A stretch of 64,000 bases of DNA from Rhodanobacter sp. 67-28 (GCA_001898415.1 MKTU01000024.1:1-64000), one strand, 5' to 3'; counted from the stretch's first letter, positions 7,017-17,172 are shown. A program made the numbers and translations. The notes: generated by a model from the sequence alone, not told the origin.

Positions 7017-7976
7017 ATGCGCATGTTCGAGTGGACCAAAAAGGGGCTGGTGTTCGAGACCGCGCGGCATGGCGTGGGCGGCTGGATGCGCCACTCGGCG
7101 CTCACGCCCACGCCGTATCGCCTCGACGAGGAGTGCATCCGCGTCTACGCGGGCTTTCGCGATGGCGACGGCGTCAGCCGCATCGGCTATGTCGACGTGC
7201 GGGCGGATGATCCGGCGACGATCGTGCGCGTCAGCGCCGAGCCGGTGCTCGACATCGGCCGGGGCGGCTGCTTCGACGACAACGGCATGATCCTCGGCGA
7301 CGTGGTCGACGGACCGGGCGGCCTGCACCTGTTCTACGTCGGCTTCCAGCATGTGGCCAAGGCCAAGTTCCTGGCCTTCACCGGCCTGGCGCTGTCGACC
7401 GACGGCGGCGAACATTTTCGACGCGTGCAGGAAACGCCGATCCTCGATCGCGCGCCCGGTCGCAGCACCATCGGTGCGGTGCATTCGGCGCTCCACGAGG
7501 ATGGTCGCTGGCGGCTGTGGTACGCCGTGGGCGACGACTGGGAAATCATCGGCGGCCAGCCGTTTCCGCGTTACCACATCCGCTGTGCACAGACCAATGA
7601 TCTGCGCGTCATGCCGCGCGAGGACCAGGTCTGCCTGCTGCCGCGCGGCAGCGAGTACCGGATCGGGCGGCCGCGCGTATACCGCTTCGACGGCAAGTAC
7701 GTCATGTACTTCACCCGCGGCAATCTCGGCGGCGAGTACTTTCCCGGCATGGCGTGCAGCGACGATGGCGTCCACTGGGAGCGCCGCGACGAGTCGCTGG
7801 GCCTGACACTCTCCACCAGCGGCTGGGATGCGCGAACCCTCTGCTACCCCGCGCTTGTCCGCCAGCGCGACAAGCTGCTGATGTTCTACAACGGCAACGA
7901 CATGGGCGTGGACGGCTTCGGCGTGGCCGAAGCCCCCGCGTCGCACCTCGACGGTGGCGCCGATGCTCGCGGTTAG
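7017..7976 (+). CDS. Five-bladed beta-propeller glycosidase-like protein
   Basis: This 319-residue protein has repeated propeller blades with the motifs CFDDNGMI, STIGAVHSALHEDGRWRLWY, RIGRPRVYRFDGKYVMYFT and LCYPALVRQRDKLLMFYNGN. These resemble the GH43/GH130/arabinanase-like fold. No signal peptide is present, so it is predicted cytoplasmic. Such proteins occur in O-antigen and exopolysaccharide clusters without a known reaction. An intracellular glycosidase or phosphorylase cannot be excluded. It starts on the base after the preceding stop codon and overlaps the GNAT gene by 14 bases, so it is firmly inside the operon. Confidence 0.65.
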   Translation: MRMFEWTKKGLVFETARHGVGGWMRHSALTPTPYRLDEECIRVYAGFRDGDGVSRIGYVDVRADDPATIVRVSAEPVLDIGRGGCFDDNGMILGDVVDGPGGLHLFYVGFQHVAKAKFLAFTGLALSTDGGEHFRRVQETPILDRAPGRSTIGAVHSALHEDGRWRLWYAVGDDWEIIGGQPFPRYHIRCAQTNDLRVMPREDQVCLLPRGSEYRIGRPRVYRFDGKYVMYFTRGNLGGEYFPGMACSDDGVHWERRDESLGLTLSTSGWDARTLCYPALVRQRDKLLMFYNGNDMGVDGFGVAEAPASHLDGGADARG

Positions 7977-8895
7977 GCCTTACGTGGCTGCCGATGCCGG
8001 CGCCTGGGATGCCGTGGTCGAACACTCGCGCAACGGCAATCTGCTGCATCGGCGCGGCTACATGGATTACCACGCCGACCGCTTCATCGACGCCTCGCTG
8101 ATGATCGAGCGCCGCGGAGAGGCCGCGGCGGTGTTTCCGGCGAGCAGGCTGGGCGACGTGGTGACCAGCCATGGCGGGCTCACCTATGCCGGCCTGATCA
8201 GCAGCCACGCCCTGCGCGCCGAATCGACGCTCGCCGTGTTCGAGCAGATGGCCGGCTGGTATCGCGCGCATGGCGTGCAGCGCATCGTCTACAAGGCGGT
8301 GCCGCACGTATTCCACGCGTATCCGGCGGAGGAGGATCTGTACGCCCTGCAGCGCATGGGTGCGCGCCTGGTGCGCCGCGACCTGTCGTCCGTCATCGCG
8401 CTGCAGGAGCCGTTCCGCTTCACCGAGCCGCGCCGGCGCGCGATCAGGAAGGCTGGGCGGGCAGGCATCGAGCTTTACGTGGACACCGATCCGGCATCGT
8501 TCCACGCGCTGCTGTCGGACGTGCTGCGCAAGCATCAGGTGACGCCGACCCACAGCCTGGCGGAACTGCGCCTGCTGCAGGCGCGCTTTCCGCGCCGGAT
8601 CGTGCTGCACGAGGCGCGCAGGCAGGGTGTGCTGCTGGCCGGTGCCCTCGTCTACGATTTCGGCCGCGTGGTGCATACCCAGTACCTGGCCGCCTCCGAG
8701 GACGGGCGGCAGCTCGATGCGCTCAGCTTCCTGCTCGCCGCGCTGATCGGCAGCACGTATGCGGGCCGGCAGTATTTCTCCTTCGGGGTATCCACCGAGC
8801 AGGCCGGGACGGTGCTCAACAGCGGGTTGGTCGCGCAGAAGGAATACTTCGGCGCGCGCGGCATCGCGCACGATTTCTACGAGTGGCCGCTGTGA
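7963..8895 (+). CDS. FemAB/GNAT-like acyltransferase
   Basis: This 310-residue protein has features of the BioF2/FemAB-like GNAT group. An N-terminal half begins [19 protein letters not shown], and a C-terminal GNAT core includes [21 protein letters not shown] and [13 protein letters not shown]. It would transfer an acyl or aminoacyl group, most likely to the amino sugar or another glycan residue. The operon therefore carries two candidate acyltransferases. The ATG at 7963 was preferred to the GTG at 7954 because it is the usual type of start and keeps the overlap with the propeller gene short. The stop codon shares a base with the next ATG (TGATG). Confidence 0.65.
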   Translation: MLAVRPYVAADAGAWDAVVEHSRNGNLLHRRGYMDYHADRFIDASLMIERRGEAAAVFPASRLGDVVTSHGGLTYAGLISSHALRAESTLAVFEQMAGWYRAHGVQRIVYKAVPHVFHAYPAEEDLYALQRMGARLVRRDLSSVIALQEPFRFTEPRRRAIRKAGRAGIELYVDTDPASFHALLSDVLRKHQVTPTHSLAELRLLQARFPRRIVLHEARRQGVLLAGALVYDFGRVVHTQYLAASEDGRQLDALSFLLAALIGSTYAGRQYFSFGVSTEQAGTVLNSGLVAQKEYFGARGIAHDFYEWPL

Positions 8896-10052
8896 TGGGC
8901 TCCGTCGTGATGAAGAACGGACCGGCAGGCGCTGCCTCGGGCGACGTCCCGTTCCTGAACCTCGGTGAGGTCAATGCGCGGTACGCCGACGAGTTGAAGG
9001 CTGCGGCGGCGCGCGTCATCGATTCGGGCTGGTATGTGCTGGGCGACGAACTGAAGGCCTTCGAGCGGGAGTTCGCCGCCTGGTGCGGCGTGCGCCATGC
9101 CGTGGGCACGGGCAACGGGCTGGATGCGTTGTCGCTGATCCTGCGCGGCTACAGGGAGCTCGGCGTTCTCGCCGAGGGCGACGAGGTCATCGTGCCCGGC
9201 AATACATTCATCGCCAGCTTCCTGGCGATCAGCGAGAACCGCCTGGTGCCGGTGCCGGTGGAACCCGGCGCGGCGATGTTCAACCTCGATCCGGCCTGTG
9301 TGGCGGCGGCGATCGGGCCGCGCACGCGCGCGATCATGGCGGTGCATCTGTATGGCCAGCTGGCCGACATGCCGGCGCTGCGGGCGCTGGCCCGGCGGCA
9401 CGGCTTGCTGCTGATCGAGGACGCGGCACAGGCGCATGGCGCCGCACGTGACGGGCGCAAAGCCGGTGCGTTCGGCGACGCGGCCGCCTTCAGCTTCTTC
9501 CCGGCCAAGAATCTCGGCGCGCTGGGCGACGGCGGCGCGGTGGTGACCGACGACGACGCGCTGGCGCAGCGCATCGCGGCGCTGCGCAACTACGGCTCCG
9601 ACGTGAAATACCACCATCTGTTCCAGGGTGTGAACTCGCGCCTGGACGACATGCAGGCGGCGCTGCTGCGGGTAAAGCTGAGGTATCTCGATGCGGACCT
9701 GGCATGGCGTCGCCGGGTGGCGCGCCGCTATCGCGATGGCATCCGCCATCCGCAGATCCGGCTGCCGGACGTGGCCCGCGAGGAGCAGCACGCCTGGCAT
9801 CTGTTCGTGGTGCGCTGCGCACGGCGCGATGCGCTGCAGCGGCATCTGCACGTCCACGGTATCCAGACCCAGGTGCACTATCCGGTGCCGGCGCATCGGC
9901 AGCCGGCGTATCCCGCGCTGCGGGATTGCCGCCTGCCGCGGACCGAACAACTGTGCGATGAGGTGCTGAGCCTGCCGCTGGGGCCGACCTTGCGCGATGG
10001 CGACGTGGAGCGGGTGATCGAGGCCTGCAACGCGTTCGGGCGTGGCGCATGA
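8895..10052 (+). CDS. PLP-dependent sugar aminotransferase (FdtB/QdtB type)
   Basis: This 385-residue enzyme is a DegT/DnrJ/EryC1 aminotransferase. Lys205 in [15 protein letters not shown] is the expected Schiff-base lysine, and Asp176 in [11 protein letters not shown] pairs with the PLP nitrogen. The start-region signature [12 protein letters not shown] and the block [12 protein letters not shown] are typical of 3-amino-sugar transaminases. With the 3,4-ketoisomerase at 5929 it should yield a dTDP-3-amino-3,6-dideoxyhexose. ATG at 8895 is used; a GTG at 8883 is in frame. Its end overlaps wzx by four bases. Confidence 0.88.
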   Translation: MGSVVMKNGPAGAASGDVPFLNLGEVNARYADELKAAAARVIDSGWYVLGDELKAFEREFAAWCGVRHAVGTGNGLDALSLILRGYRELGVLAEGDEVIVPGNTFIASFLAISENRLVPVPVEPGAAMFNLDPACVAAAIGPRTRAIMAVHLYGQLADMPALRALARRHGLLLIEDAAQAHGAARDGRKAGAFGDAAAFSFFPAKNLGALGDGGAVVTDDDALAQRIAALRNYGSDVKYHHLFQGVNSRLDDMQAALLRVKLRYLDADLAWRRRVARRYRDGIRHPQIRLPDVAREEQHAWHLFVVRCARRDALQRHLHVHGIQTQVHYPVPAHRQPAYPALRDCRLPRTEQLCDEVLSLPLGPTLRDGDVERVIEACNAFGRGA

Positions 10053-11302
10053 ACATCGCCCGCACCGGTTTCTACACGAGCATCGCCACCGCCGCGCGGC
10101 TGCTTGCCGGGCTGGTGGCGATCAAGCTGGTGGCGTGGTTCGCCGGGCCCGAGGGCGTGGGCAAGCTCGGCCAGTTCATGAGCCTGATGTCGCTGCTGGC
10201 GGTGCTGGCCGGCGGCGGCATCAGCTCGGCCATCGTCAAGTACGTCGCCGAGTACCGCGACGATCCGCAGCGGCTGTCGCGCCTGCTGTCCGCCGCGCTG
10301 TGGTACGCGTTCTGTGCCTCCTGCCTGATGGGCGGCCTTGCCCTGCTGCTCAGCCGGCAGCTCGCGCTGTGGCTGCTGGACGATGCGGGCTACGCCGGGC
10401 TGATCCGCGTGCTCGCCGTCGCGCAGCTCGGCATTGCGCTGCTCAACTACATTCTCGCGGTGGTCAACGGCTTCATGGATGTGCGCCGGCTGGCCTTCAT
10501 CCAGGTGAGCGGGTCAGTGATCGGCATCGTGATGATGGTCTGGCTGGCGCGCTGGCTGCATCTGTATGGCGCGCTGCTGGCGCTGGTGCTGAGCCAGGTG
10601 CTGTGGCTGGTCGTCGGCCTGCCGGCGTGGTGGCGCAGCTCGTACTTCCGCCGCGGCATGCTGCGGCTGCGCTACGACCGTGAGATGACCTTGCGCCTGG
10701 CGACGTTCTCGGTGATGACGCTCACCTCCGCGCTGCTGCCGCCGCTGGTCAACATCGCCGTTCGGGACCACCTCGCGCTGCAGTTCGGCTGGAGCCAAGT
10801 CGGCTACTGGCAGGCGGTGGGCAAGGTGTCGGACGCCTATCTGTTGTTCCTCACCGCGGCGATCAACATCTACTACCTGCCCAAGCTGGCGTCCACGCAT
10901 GGCCGCGAGGCGCTGCTGGCCGAGCTGCGCACCGCCTGGCGTTACGTCCTGCCGGCGGTGGTCGTGCTGGCGGCCGCGGTGTACCTGCTGCGCGAGTGGG
11001 TGACCTGGCTGCTGTTCACGCCGGATTTCGCCGCCGCCAACGCGCTGTATGGCCCGCAGCTGGTCGGCGACGTCATCAAGATCGCCTCCTTCGTCCTTTC
11101 CTACCTGATGCTGGCCAAGGCGATGACGAAACTGTTCGTCATCTCCGAATGCGTGTTCGCGGCCAGCTACCTCGTGCTGGTCTGGGTGCTGGCGGCGCGC
11201 TTCGGCGTGGTCGGGGCGATCTACGCGTTCGCGGCGAACTATGTGCTGTATCTGGTCTTCAACCTGCTGGTGGCCCGGCGTTACCTGGGAGGGCTGCGAT
11301 GA
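10049..11302 (+). CDS. wzx: Wzx-type lipid-linked oligosaccharide flippase
   Basis: This 417-residue integral membrane protein has about 12 predicted helices and is of the polysaccharide transporter/WzxE-like family. The N-terminus [37 protein letters not shown] and the helix [21 protein letters not shown] are characteristic. It would flip undecaprenyl-linked repeat units to the periplasmic face. It overlaps the aminotransferase before it and the GT2 gene after it by four bases each (ATGA). Confidence 0.88.
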   Translation: MNIARTGFYTSIATAARLLAGLVAIKLVAWFAGPEGVGKLGQFMSLMSLLAVLAGGGISSAIVKYVAEYRDDPQRLSRLLSAALWYAFCASCLMGGLALLLSRQLALWLLDDAGYAGLIRVLAVAQLGIALLNYILAVVNGFMDVRRLAFIQVSGSVIGIVMMVWLARWLHLYGALLALVLSQVLWLVVGLPAWWRSSYFRRGMLRLRYDREMTLRLATFSVMTLTSALLPPLVNIAVRDHLALQFGWSQVGYWQAVGKVSDAYLLFLTAAINIYYLPKLASTHGREALLAELRTAWRYVLPAVVVLAAAVYLLREWVTWLLFTPDFAAANALYGPQLVGDVIKIASFVLSYLMLAKAMTKLFVISECVFAASYLVLVWVLAARFGVVGAIYAFAANYVLYLVFNLLVARRYLGGLR

Positions 11303-12228
11303 TGAGCGACGACGTGCCGCTGGTATCCGTGCTGATACCGGCGTTCAACCACGAGCGTTTCGTGCAGCGCTGCCTGGACAGCGTGCTGCAGGACCCGTAT
11401 CCGGCCAAGGAGCTCATCGTCATCGACGACGGCTCCACCGATGGCACCGCCGAGCGGATCGCCGACTGGGTCGCGACGCACTGCATGGATATCCCGATCG
11501 AGTACGTGCGGCGGGAGAACCGCGGCATCGCGGCGACGCTGAACGAGCTGGCGGCGCGCGCGAGCGGCGAGTTCCTGCGTCCCGGCGCTAGCGATGACTA
11601 CCTGCTGCCCGGCGGGCTCGATGCGCAGGTGCGCTACCTGCTGGCGCATCCGGACAAGGGCGCAGTGATCGGCGATTCGATCGTCGTCGACCAGGACGAC
11701 AACAAGCTGCATGACAGCGGCATGGGCCTGCTGCACGGCGGCAGCAAGACGCTGTACCGGTCCGACGACGGCATCCGCCGCGCCATCATCAGCCACTGGG
11801 CGATCGGCGGGCCGGTGGCGCTGATGCGGCGGAGCGCGCTGGACACCGTCGACCGCTGGAGCGAGGGCCTGCGCATCGAGGACTGGGACATGTTCCTGCG
11901 CCTGGCGGCCCGCGATGCGCTCGGCTTCATCGACGTCGGCGTGTGCGCCTACCGCATCCACGGCACCAACCTGAGCCGGACGCGGCACACCGCCACACGG
12001 ATCGGCAACCTCGCCGAGTCGCGCCAGGTCGCGCTGCGCCGGGCGTGCCTGTTCGACGAGCCGTACCGGACCCTGCTGCGGGCGCAGGCGCACTACATCG
12101 GCGCCAAGATCGCGTTCCTGCAGGGTCAGCCGTGGTCGCTGGCGCGGCATCTGCTCGCCTGGTCCTGGTTGCGGTTGCTGTCGAGGCTGCGGCCTTCATC
12201 CGGCCACCGCGGCGCGGAGGCGACATGA
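11299..12228 (+). CDS. Family 2 glycosyltransferase
   Basis: This 309-residue GT-A enzyme begins PLVSVLIPAFNHERFVQRCL and has the nucleotide-binding block LIVIDDGSTDGT. The metal-site region reads GASDDYLLPGG, where most relatives have D-x-D-D. A later block, SEGLRIEDWDMFLRLA, carries the ED pair expected of the catalytic base. It would add one sugar to the lipid-linked repeat. The start is the first of two ATG codons at 11299, after a GGGAGG ribosome site. Donor and acceptor are not predictable. Confidence 0.88.
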   Translation: MMSDDVPLVSVLIPAFNHERFVQRCLDSVLQDPYPAKELIVIDDGSTDGTAERIADWVATHCMDIPIEYVRRENRGIAATLNELAARASGEFLRPGASDDYLLPGGLDAQVRYLLAHPDKGAVIGDSIVVDQDDNKLHDSGMGLLHGGSKTLYRSDDGIRRAIISHWAIGGPVALMRRSALDTVDRWSEGLRIEDWDMFLRLAARDALGFIDVGVCAYRIHGTNLSRTRHTATRIGNLAESRQVALRRACLFDEPYRTLLRAQAHYIGAKIAFLQGQPWSLARHLLAWSWLRLLSRLRPSSGHRGAEAT

Positions 12229-13385
12229 AACGGTTGCCGTGTCTGCCCTCGGCGTATCTCGCACTGCCGCTGCTGCTGGCGTGCGCGCTGACCCTGCTGA
12301 CCTACGATCTTCCCGTCGACTACCTGTCGGGCCTGTTGCTGCTGGCGGTGGTCGCCGCGGCGATCCTGCTGTTCGATGTCCAGGCGGGGATCAGGATTCC
12401 GTCGCCCGCGCGGTTTCGCGCGCGCAGCTACGTCGGCACCCGCGATGCGTTCGTCGCGCTCGCCTTCGCGGGCGTCGTCGCGTTGTTCTGCGTGCTCGAC
12501 CTGGCGCTGTTCCCGATACCGCTGTTCAACAATCCCTCGTCCTATGCCGCGATGGGGGACGGGCGCGAACATGTCCGGCACGTGTCGGACATCTGCTGGG
12601 TACTGCCGCCGATCGGGCTGCTGTGCGCCAGGAGCCGGTGGTTGCGCACCACGCTCGTCGCCATCGGTTTCCTGTTTCCGATCCTGGTGATCGACCGCAA
12701 CCGGGTGTTCGCGACGGTGTTCTCGTTCGCGCTGGTGATCCTGCTGCGCCGGGACGAGGCCAGGCCCTTGCCGTGGAGGGCCGTCGGCCTGCTCGGCTTT
12801 GCCGGCGTCAGTGTCTTCTCGGTACTCGGCATGTTGCGGTCCGGGACGCTGGCTTACATCACCCTGCCGTTCAGCGCGATGTATCGCGCGGTGCCGGAAG
12901 GCGTCAAGTGGCTGCTGCTCTACGCCAGCGCCGGGCCCTACAACTTCAGCGCGATCCTGGCCAAGGGCTACGTCAACACCAGCTTCCTCACCCATCAGGT
13001 CGTTCCGCTGAGCGGGTCCGTCGCGACGGCCGGCACCGGCATTCCGCTGGACGCGCCGACCATCAACGTGGGCACGGAGTTCTTTCCGTTCCTGATGGCG
13101 TGGGGTCCGGTCGGCGCGGTGGCTGCCATCGTCGTGCTCTACGCGATGCTGCGCTGGAGCGTGCAGCGCCTGCGGGCCTCGGTATCGCTGTTCGCGCTGC
13201 TGATCTTCCTGCGCGTGTCCTACGTTTGCGTGATGGCGCCGTTCGCGCCGCAGGCCTACACCTGGACGAACGCCGGCTTCATCGGCCTGTGCCTGCTCAT
13301 GCAGGCGTTCGCGGCCTGGCTGCCGAATCGGCGAGCGGCAGCGTCGGGCACCGCGCGAATCGCGTCTCCCCCTTCCACCCAGTGA
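12225..13385 (+). CDS. Wzy-like O-antigen polymerase (putative)
   Basis: This 386-residue protein has about ten hydrophobic helices and little primary sequence conservation, as Wzy proteins do. A longer periplasmic loop around residues 230-285 (FSAILAKGYVNTSFLTHQVV to INVGTEFFPFLMAWGP) sits where the active loop of polymerases lies. Position between a GT2 and a chain-length regulator supports the call. O-antigen ligase is the main alternative. It overlaps the GT2 by four bases (ATGA). Confidence 0.65.
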   Translation: MKRLPCLPSAYLALPLLLACALTLLTYDLPVDYLSGLLLLAVVAAAILLFDVQAGIRIPSPARFRARSYVGTRDAFVALAFAGVVALFCVLDLALFPIPLFNNPSSYAAMGDGREHVRHVSDICWVLPPIGLLCARSRWLRTTLVAIGFLFPILVIDRNRVFATVFSFALVILLRRDEARPLPWRAVGLLGFAGVSVFSVLGMLRSGTLAYITLPFSAMYRAVPEGVKWLLLYASAGPYNFSAILAKGYVNTSFLTHQVVPLSGSVATAGTGIPLDAPTINVGTEFFPFLMAWGPVGAVAAIVVLYAMLRWSVQRLRASVSLFALLIFLRVSYVCVMAPFAPQAYTWTNAGFIGLCLLMQAFAAWLPNRRAAASGTARIASPPSTQ

Positions 13386-13395
13386 GTGCCCAACC

Positions 13396-14214
13396 ATGGA
13401 ACAAGACGAAATCTATCTGATCGACCTCTGGCGGATCTTCACCCGCGGATGGATCTGGTTCGCGGGCGTGCTGATCCTGGTCCTGGTCTGCACCTATGTC
13501 TTCGCGCACACGGTGAAGCGCCAGTGGGAGGCGACTGCGTGGATCCAGATCGGGCAGGTCGGGCAAGTGCTGTCGGGCCAGGACCCCAAGGTGGAGCCAC
13601 TGCTGCGCGTGATCGAACGGCTGGAACTGGTGCCGTTCGAGAACGAGGTCCTGCAAGGCGCCGGCTACGCGCGCGATTCGTCGGTGGCAAAGCTCTATCG
13701 CAGCAGCCTGAAGCTGGAGCCGCTGCCCTATGCCGGCCCGTTGATCCGCCTGCGGGTGCGCGCCTATTCCCGCGAGCAGGCCGCCGAGCTGGCCACGGCG
13801 ACGGTGGCCCGGTTGGGTGCGATCCACCAGCGCCTGGAAGAGGTGCCGCTGAAGGCGGCGCGTGAGCGCCTGGCCCGCAACGAGGTCGAACTGCGGACCG
13901 CCGAGGCCGACCGGGACCGTTATCGGCAGGCGGCCGTGCCGGGCAGCAAGGACGCCCAGGGCCCGGTGCTCGCCAGCCTGCTGCTGGCGAACAAGAACGA
14001 AGAGATCCGCGGCTTGCGGCAAGTGAGGATGGATCTCATGGAACGCCTCGGCCCGACCTACACCTACCAGACCTCGATGGTGTGGCCGGTCTACGTGCCC
14101 GACAGGCAGGCGTTTCCGAATCCCGAGCTGACCTGGGGCATCGGCCTGCTGCTGGGTCTGTTCCTCGGCGCATGCGCGGCCGTGGCGAAGGCCGGCCGGC
14201 GACGGATCGCCTGA
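13396..14214 (+). CDS. wzz: Wzz-type polysaccharide chain-length determinant
   Basis: This 272-residue protein has two membrane helices, about 20-37 (GWIWFAGVLILVLVCTYVFA) and about 247-265 (WGIGLLLGLFLGACAAVA). A periplasmic domain rich in coiled-coil helix (about 150-215) lies between them. The second helix is preceded by a proline-rich stretch (FPNPELTW), the Wzz pattern. No cytoplasmic kinase domain is attached, so this is the Wzz rather than the Wzc type. It ends the ten-gene operon, 10 bases after the polymerase-like gene. Confidence 0.85.
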   Translation: MEQDEIYLIDLWRIFTRGWIWFAGVLILVLVCTYVFAHTVKRQWEATAWIQIGQVGQVLSGQDPKVEPLLRVIERLELVPFENEVLQGAGYARDSSVAKLYRSSLKLEPLPYAGPLIRLRVRAYSREQAAELATATVARLGAIHQRLEEVPLKAARERLARNEVELRTAEADRDRYRQAAVPGSKDAQGPVLASLLLANKNEEIRGLRQVRMDLMERLGPTYTYQTSMVWPVYVPDRQAFPNPELTWGIGLLLGLFLGACAAVAKAGRRRIA

Positions 14215-14230
14215 ACGTTTGCCGGTGCGT

Positions 14231-14259
14231 TCAACCAAAACGGCATCTGCATGCACTCA
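14231..14259 (+). promoter_or_regulatory. ECF-type promoter before the methyltransferase/amidohydrolase operon
   Basis: TCAACC (14231-14236), 16 bases, then GCACTCA (14253-14259), ending 75 bases before the methyltransferase ATG. It lies only 16 bases after the wzz stop codon and can re-initiate transcription for the second block of glycan genes. Confidence 0.68.
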
Positions 14260-14334
14260 CCGGTCAGGCCCGTGACGTGTCGCGGGCGACCCTGGCTGCA
14301 CCCGAAGGTGTCGTGCTGAAGGAAAACCGGCGTC

Positions 14335-15243
14335 ATGGCGGGACGGAGTTCGTTCGATATGCGTGGAGTGCACAAGCAGGAATCCGGGCACCGCGCCACG
14401 CCCGCCGGCAGCGTCCGCCGTCCCCCGCGGCGCGCGCCGCTGGACGAGGCGCAGCTGCTCGACACGCAGCGCGCGTTCGACAGCGTGGCCGCCGACTACG
14501 ACGGGCCGCGCGGCAACAACGAACTGATCCAGCGCATGCGCACGACCTTGTGGGATGTCGTGCACAGCGAGGTGCAACCCGGCGCCCGCCTGCTCGACCT
14601 GGGCTGCGGTACCGGCATCGACGCACTCGAGTTCGCCCGGCGCGGCTTTCGCGTCGTCGCCACCGACTGGTCGCCGCTGATGGTCGAGCGCACGCGGGCG
14701 CGCGCGGCGGGTGCGGCCATGCAGTCGCGCGTCACCGTCGCCCACCTCGGCGTGCAGCAACTCGATCGGCTCGACGGCGAGTTCGACGGCATCTATTCCA
14801 ACTTCGGCCCGCTGAACTGCGCGCCGGATCTCGCTGCCGTCGCCGCCGAATGCGCGCGCCTGCTGCGCCCCGGCGGCAGCCTCGTCTTCTCGGTGATGGG
14901 CCGGATCTGTCCGTGGGAGCTGGGCCACTACGCGCTGCGCGGCCGCTTCAGGCGGGCCGGCGTGCGCGCCGCGCGCGGCGCGACGGCGGTGGGCATGAAC
15001 CACCACACGATCTGGACCTGCTACTACCTGCCGCGCGAGTTCTACCGCGCCTTCGCCGGGCACTTTTCGCTGGCGGGCTATCGCGCGCTGAGCCTGTTCA
15101 TGCCGCCGCCCTACCTGGTGGACTGCTACCGTCGCCGGCGCCGCTGGTACGAACGGCTGGGCCGGCTTGACGACCGCCTCGGCGCGCTGCCGTTGCTGCG
15201 CGACATGGGCGACCATTTCCTGATCGTGATGCGGCGGCGCTGA
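14335..15243 (+). CDS. SAM-dependent methyltransferase
   Basis: This 302-residue class I methyltransferase has motif I at 86-96 (LLDLGCGTGID) and the acidic motif II at VVATDWSPLMVE. The late motif LLRPGGSLVFSVMG follows. A long C-terminal part with MGDHFLIVMRRR closes the fold. The first 40 residues are basic and poorly conserved in appearance, so the true start may be the ATG at 14359. It is first in a six-gene plus-strand run and ends four bases before the amidohydrolase. The substrate is unknown. A sugar hydroxyl or a small-molecule headgroup is plausible from context. Confidence 0.82.
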   Translation: MAGRSSFDMRGVHKQESGHRATPAGSVRRPPRRAPLDEAQLLDTQRAFDSVAADYDGPRGNNELIQRMRTTLWDVVHSEVQPGARLLDLGCGTGIDALEFARRGFRVVATDWSPLMVERTRARAAGAAMQSRVTVAHLGVQQLDRLDGEFDGIYSNFGPLNCAPDLAAVAAECARLLRPGGSLVFSVMGRICPWELGHYALRGRFRRAGVRAARGATAVGMNHHTIWTCYYLPREFYRAFAGHFSLAGYRALSLFMPPPYLVDCYRRRRRWYERLGRLDDRLGALPLLRDMGDHFLIVMRRR

Positions 15244-15247
15244 GCGC

Positions 15248-16468
15248 ATGGACTTCCTGCAGGCCGCGATGGACGTCAGCTTGTGCCGGGCCGTTTCGGT
15301 CACCGCGGAGGCCAGCTCGCGCGTGCCGCTGCCGATCCGCGCCGGGCGGATCGGTTCCTCGCTGGCCGCGCGGGCGTACCGGATCGACCTGCGCGACCAT
15401 CTGGTCTTCCCCGGCCTGATCAACGCGCACGATCATCTGCACGTCAACGCCGTGCCGCCGCTGCAAGCCCGTGCGCCGTTTCCCAACAGTTATGCGTGGA
15501 TCGCCGCCTTCCGGGCGCATTTCGGGGAGCCGGCGGTGATCGCCGCGCTGCAGGTGCCGAAGGCCTTGCGGCTGCGCCACGGCGCGCTGAAGAACCTGCT
15601 TGCCGGCACCACCTGCGTGGCGCATCACGACCCCTGGCATGCGGCGCTCGACGAGCCGGATTTCCCGGTTGCGGTGCTGCGCGACTACGGCTGGAGCTAT
15701 GCGCTGGGCTGGCCCGATTACGGCCCGCCGATCCGGCAGAGTTTCGCCGCCACGCCCGCCGACCGGCCCTGGCTGATCCACCTGGCCGAAGGCACCGACG
15801 CGATCGCGCAGGCGGAACTGGCCCGGCTCGACGCGATGGGCTGCCTGGCGGCGAACAGCGTGCTGGTCCACGGGGTCGGCCTGAGCGAGCGGGACATCGA
15901 TCGGGTGATCGAGCGCGGCGCGGCGGTGGTCTGGTGTCCGACCAGCAATCGCAACCTGCTCGGGCGCTCGCTGGACCCGCGGCGCCTGTGCGCGGCGGGC
16001 CGGCTTGCCCTGGGCAGCGACTCGCGGCTCAGCGGTGCCCGCGACCTGCTCGATGAAATGCGCGGCATCGCCGCGCGCGGCGAGCTGAGCCCGGGCCATC
16101 TGCTCGGCCTGGCCACCAGCCAGGCCGCGCGCATCCTGCGGCTGTCCGCGGTCGGCAGCCTGGCGCCGGGCGCGCCGGCGGACCTGGTGATCGTCGAGGA
16201 TCGCGGCGGCGACGAACGCTGCGGCCTGGTCGGCATCTCGCGCAGCGAGATCCGGGCGGTGGTGCGCCACGGCGTGCCGCGCATCGCCGATCCGGATTTC
16301 GCCGAATGGTTCGACGTCGCCGGCATGGACGCCGTACCGGTGACGCTGGACGGCAGACCGAAACTGCTGGCCAGGCCGCTGGCCGAAGCGGCGCTGGTGG
16401 CGCTCGAACCCGGCCTCGAACTGGTAGCCGCGCACCACGCGCGCGATCTCGTCATGGAGGCCGGCTAG
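15248..16468 (+). CDS. Amidohydrolase-superfamily metal hydrolase
   Basis: This 406-residue protein is of the cytosine-deaminase/TrzN-like branch. It shows the metal ligands His61-x-His63 (NAHDHLH), a further histidine in HLAEG, another in HGVGL and the late Asp in GSDSRLSG. The preamble DHLVFPGLINAHDH and the ending APADLVIVED are standard for deaminases and chlorohydrolases. No signal peptide is seen. Placement between two methyltransferases and before a radical SAM enzyme is unusual for a glycan cluster and points to deacylation, deamination or ring-opening of a modified sugar or cofactor-like headgroup. That role is inference. Confidence 0.82.
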   Translation: MDFLQAAMDVSLCRAVSVTAEASSRVPLPIRAGRIGSSLAARAYRIDLRDHLVFPGLINAHDHLHVNAVPPLQARAPFPNSYAWIAAFRAHFGEPAVIAALQVPKALRLRHGALKNLLAGTTCVAHHDPWHAALDEPDFPVAVLRDYGWSYALGWPDYGPPIRQSFAATPADRPWLIHLAEGTDAIAQAELARLDAMGCLAANSVLVHGVGLSERDIDRVIERGAAVVWCPTSNRNLLGRSLDPRRLCAAGRLALGSDSRLSGARDLLDEMRGIAARGELSPGHLLGLATSQAARILRLSAVGSLAPGAPADLVIVEDRGGDERCGLVGISRSEIRAVVRHGVPRIADPDFAEWFDVAGMDAVPVTLDGRPKLLARPLAEAALVALEPGLELVAAHHARDLVMEAG

Positions 16469-16470
16469 CC

Positions 16471-17172
16471 ATGCTGCCGCGTTTGCCGATGCTGATGCCG
16501 GCCGAGGCGTATGCCTTGTGGGCATCCAGTTATCCCGCCCGCGCCCACAACCCGGTGATGCAGGCGGAGGAGCGCGCCATGCTCGCGCTGATGCCGGACC
16601 TGCTGCAGGAAGCGGCCGTGCTCGATGTCGGCTGCGGCAGCGGACGCTACATGCTGCACGCGCTGCGACGTGGCGCGGCGCGCGTGATCGGCGTGGATCT
16701 GTCGGCGCCGATGCTCGCGCGCGCCGGCACCGAGCTGGCCCGGTGGCAGGCCGCCGCGGACATCGACCTGGTGCAAGGCAGCCTCGAAGCCCTGCCGATA
16801 CCCGATGCGCGGGCCAACCTGACGCTCTGCGGCCTGGTCGTCGGCCATCTCGACAATCTGCAGCGATCGCTCGCCGAGCTGCGCCGGGTGACCCGGCCCG
16901 GCGGCACGCTGTTGTGCAGCGACGTGCATCCGATCGGGCATGCGCTGGGCTGGCTGCGCGATTTCAAGTCGGACGGCCGGCACTACGCCGTGCAGCACAC
17001 GCAGCACCTGTACAGCCACTGGCACGCGGCCTGCGCCGCGCTCGGGCTGCGCATCGAACAGGTACTGGAACCGATGCTCGACCCGGCCGGCATCCCCGCC
17101 GATGCGCGCTTCGACCGCACCGCGCTGGAGGTTCCCGTGGCACTGGTGTTCCAGCTGCGGCGCGAGCCGTGA
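16471..17172 (+). CDS. SAM-dependent methyltransferase
   Basis: This 233-residue class I methyltransferase has motif I at about 49-58 (AVLDVGCGSG), motif II at VIGVDLSAPMLARA and post-motif VTRPGGTLLCSDVHP. The opening, PAEAYALWASSYPARAHNP, is typical of small-molecule and lipid methyltransferases of the UbiE/BioC type. The ATG follows the amidohydrolase stop by two bases. The substrate is unknown. Confidence 0.83.
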   Translation: MLPRLPMLMPAEAYALWASSYPARAHNPVMQAEERAMLALMPDLLQEAAVLDVGCGSGRYMLHALRRGAARVIGVDLSAPMLARAGTELARWQAAADIDLVQGSLEALPIPDARANLTLCGLVVGHLDNLQRSLAELRRVTRPGGTLLCSDVHPIGHALGWLRDFKSDGRHYAVQHTQHLYSHWHAACAALGLRIEQVLEPMLDPAGIPADARFDRTALEVPVALVFQLRREP

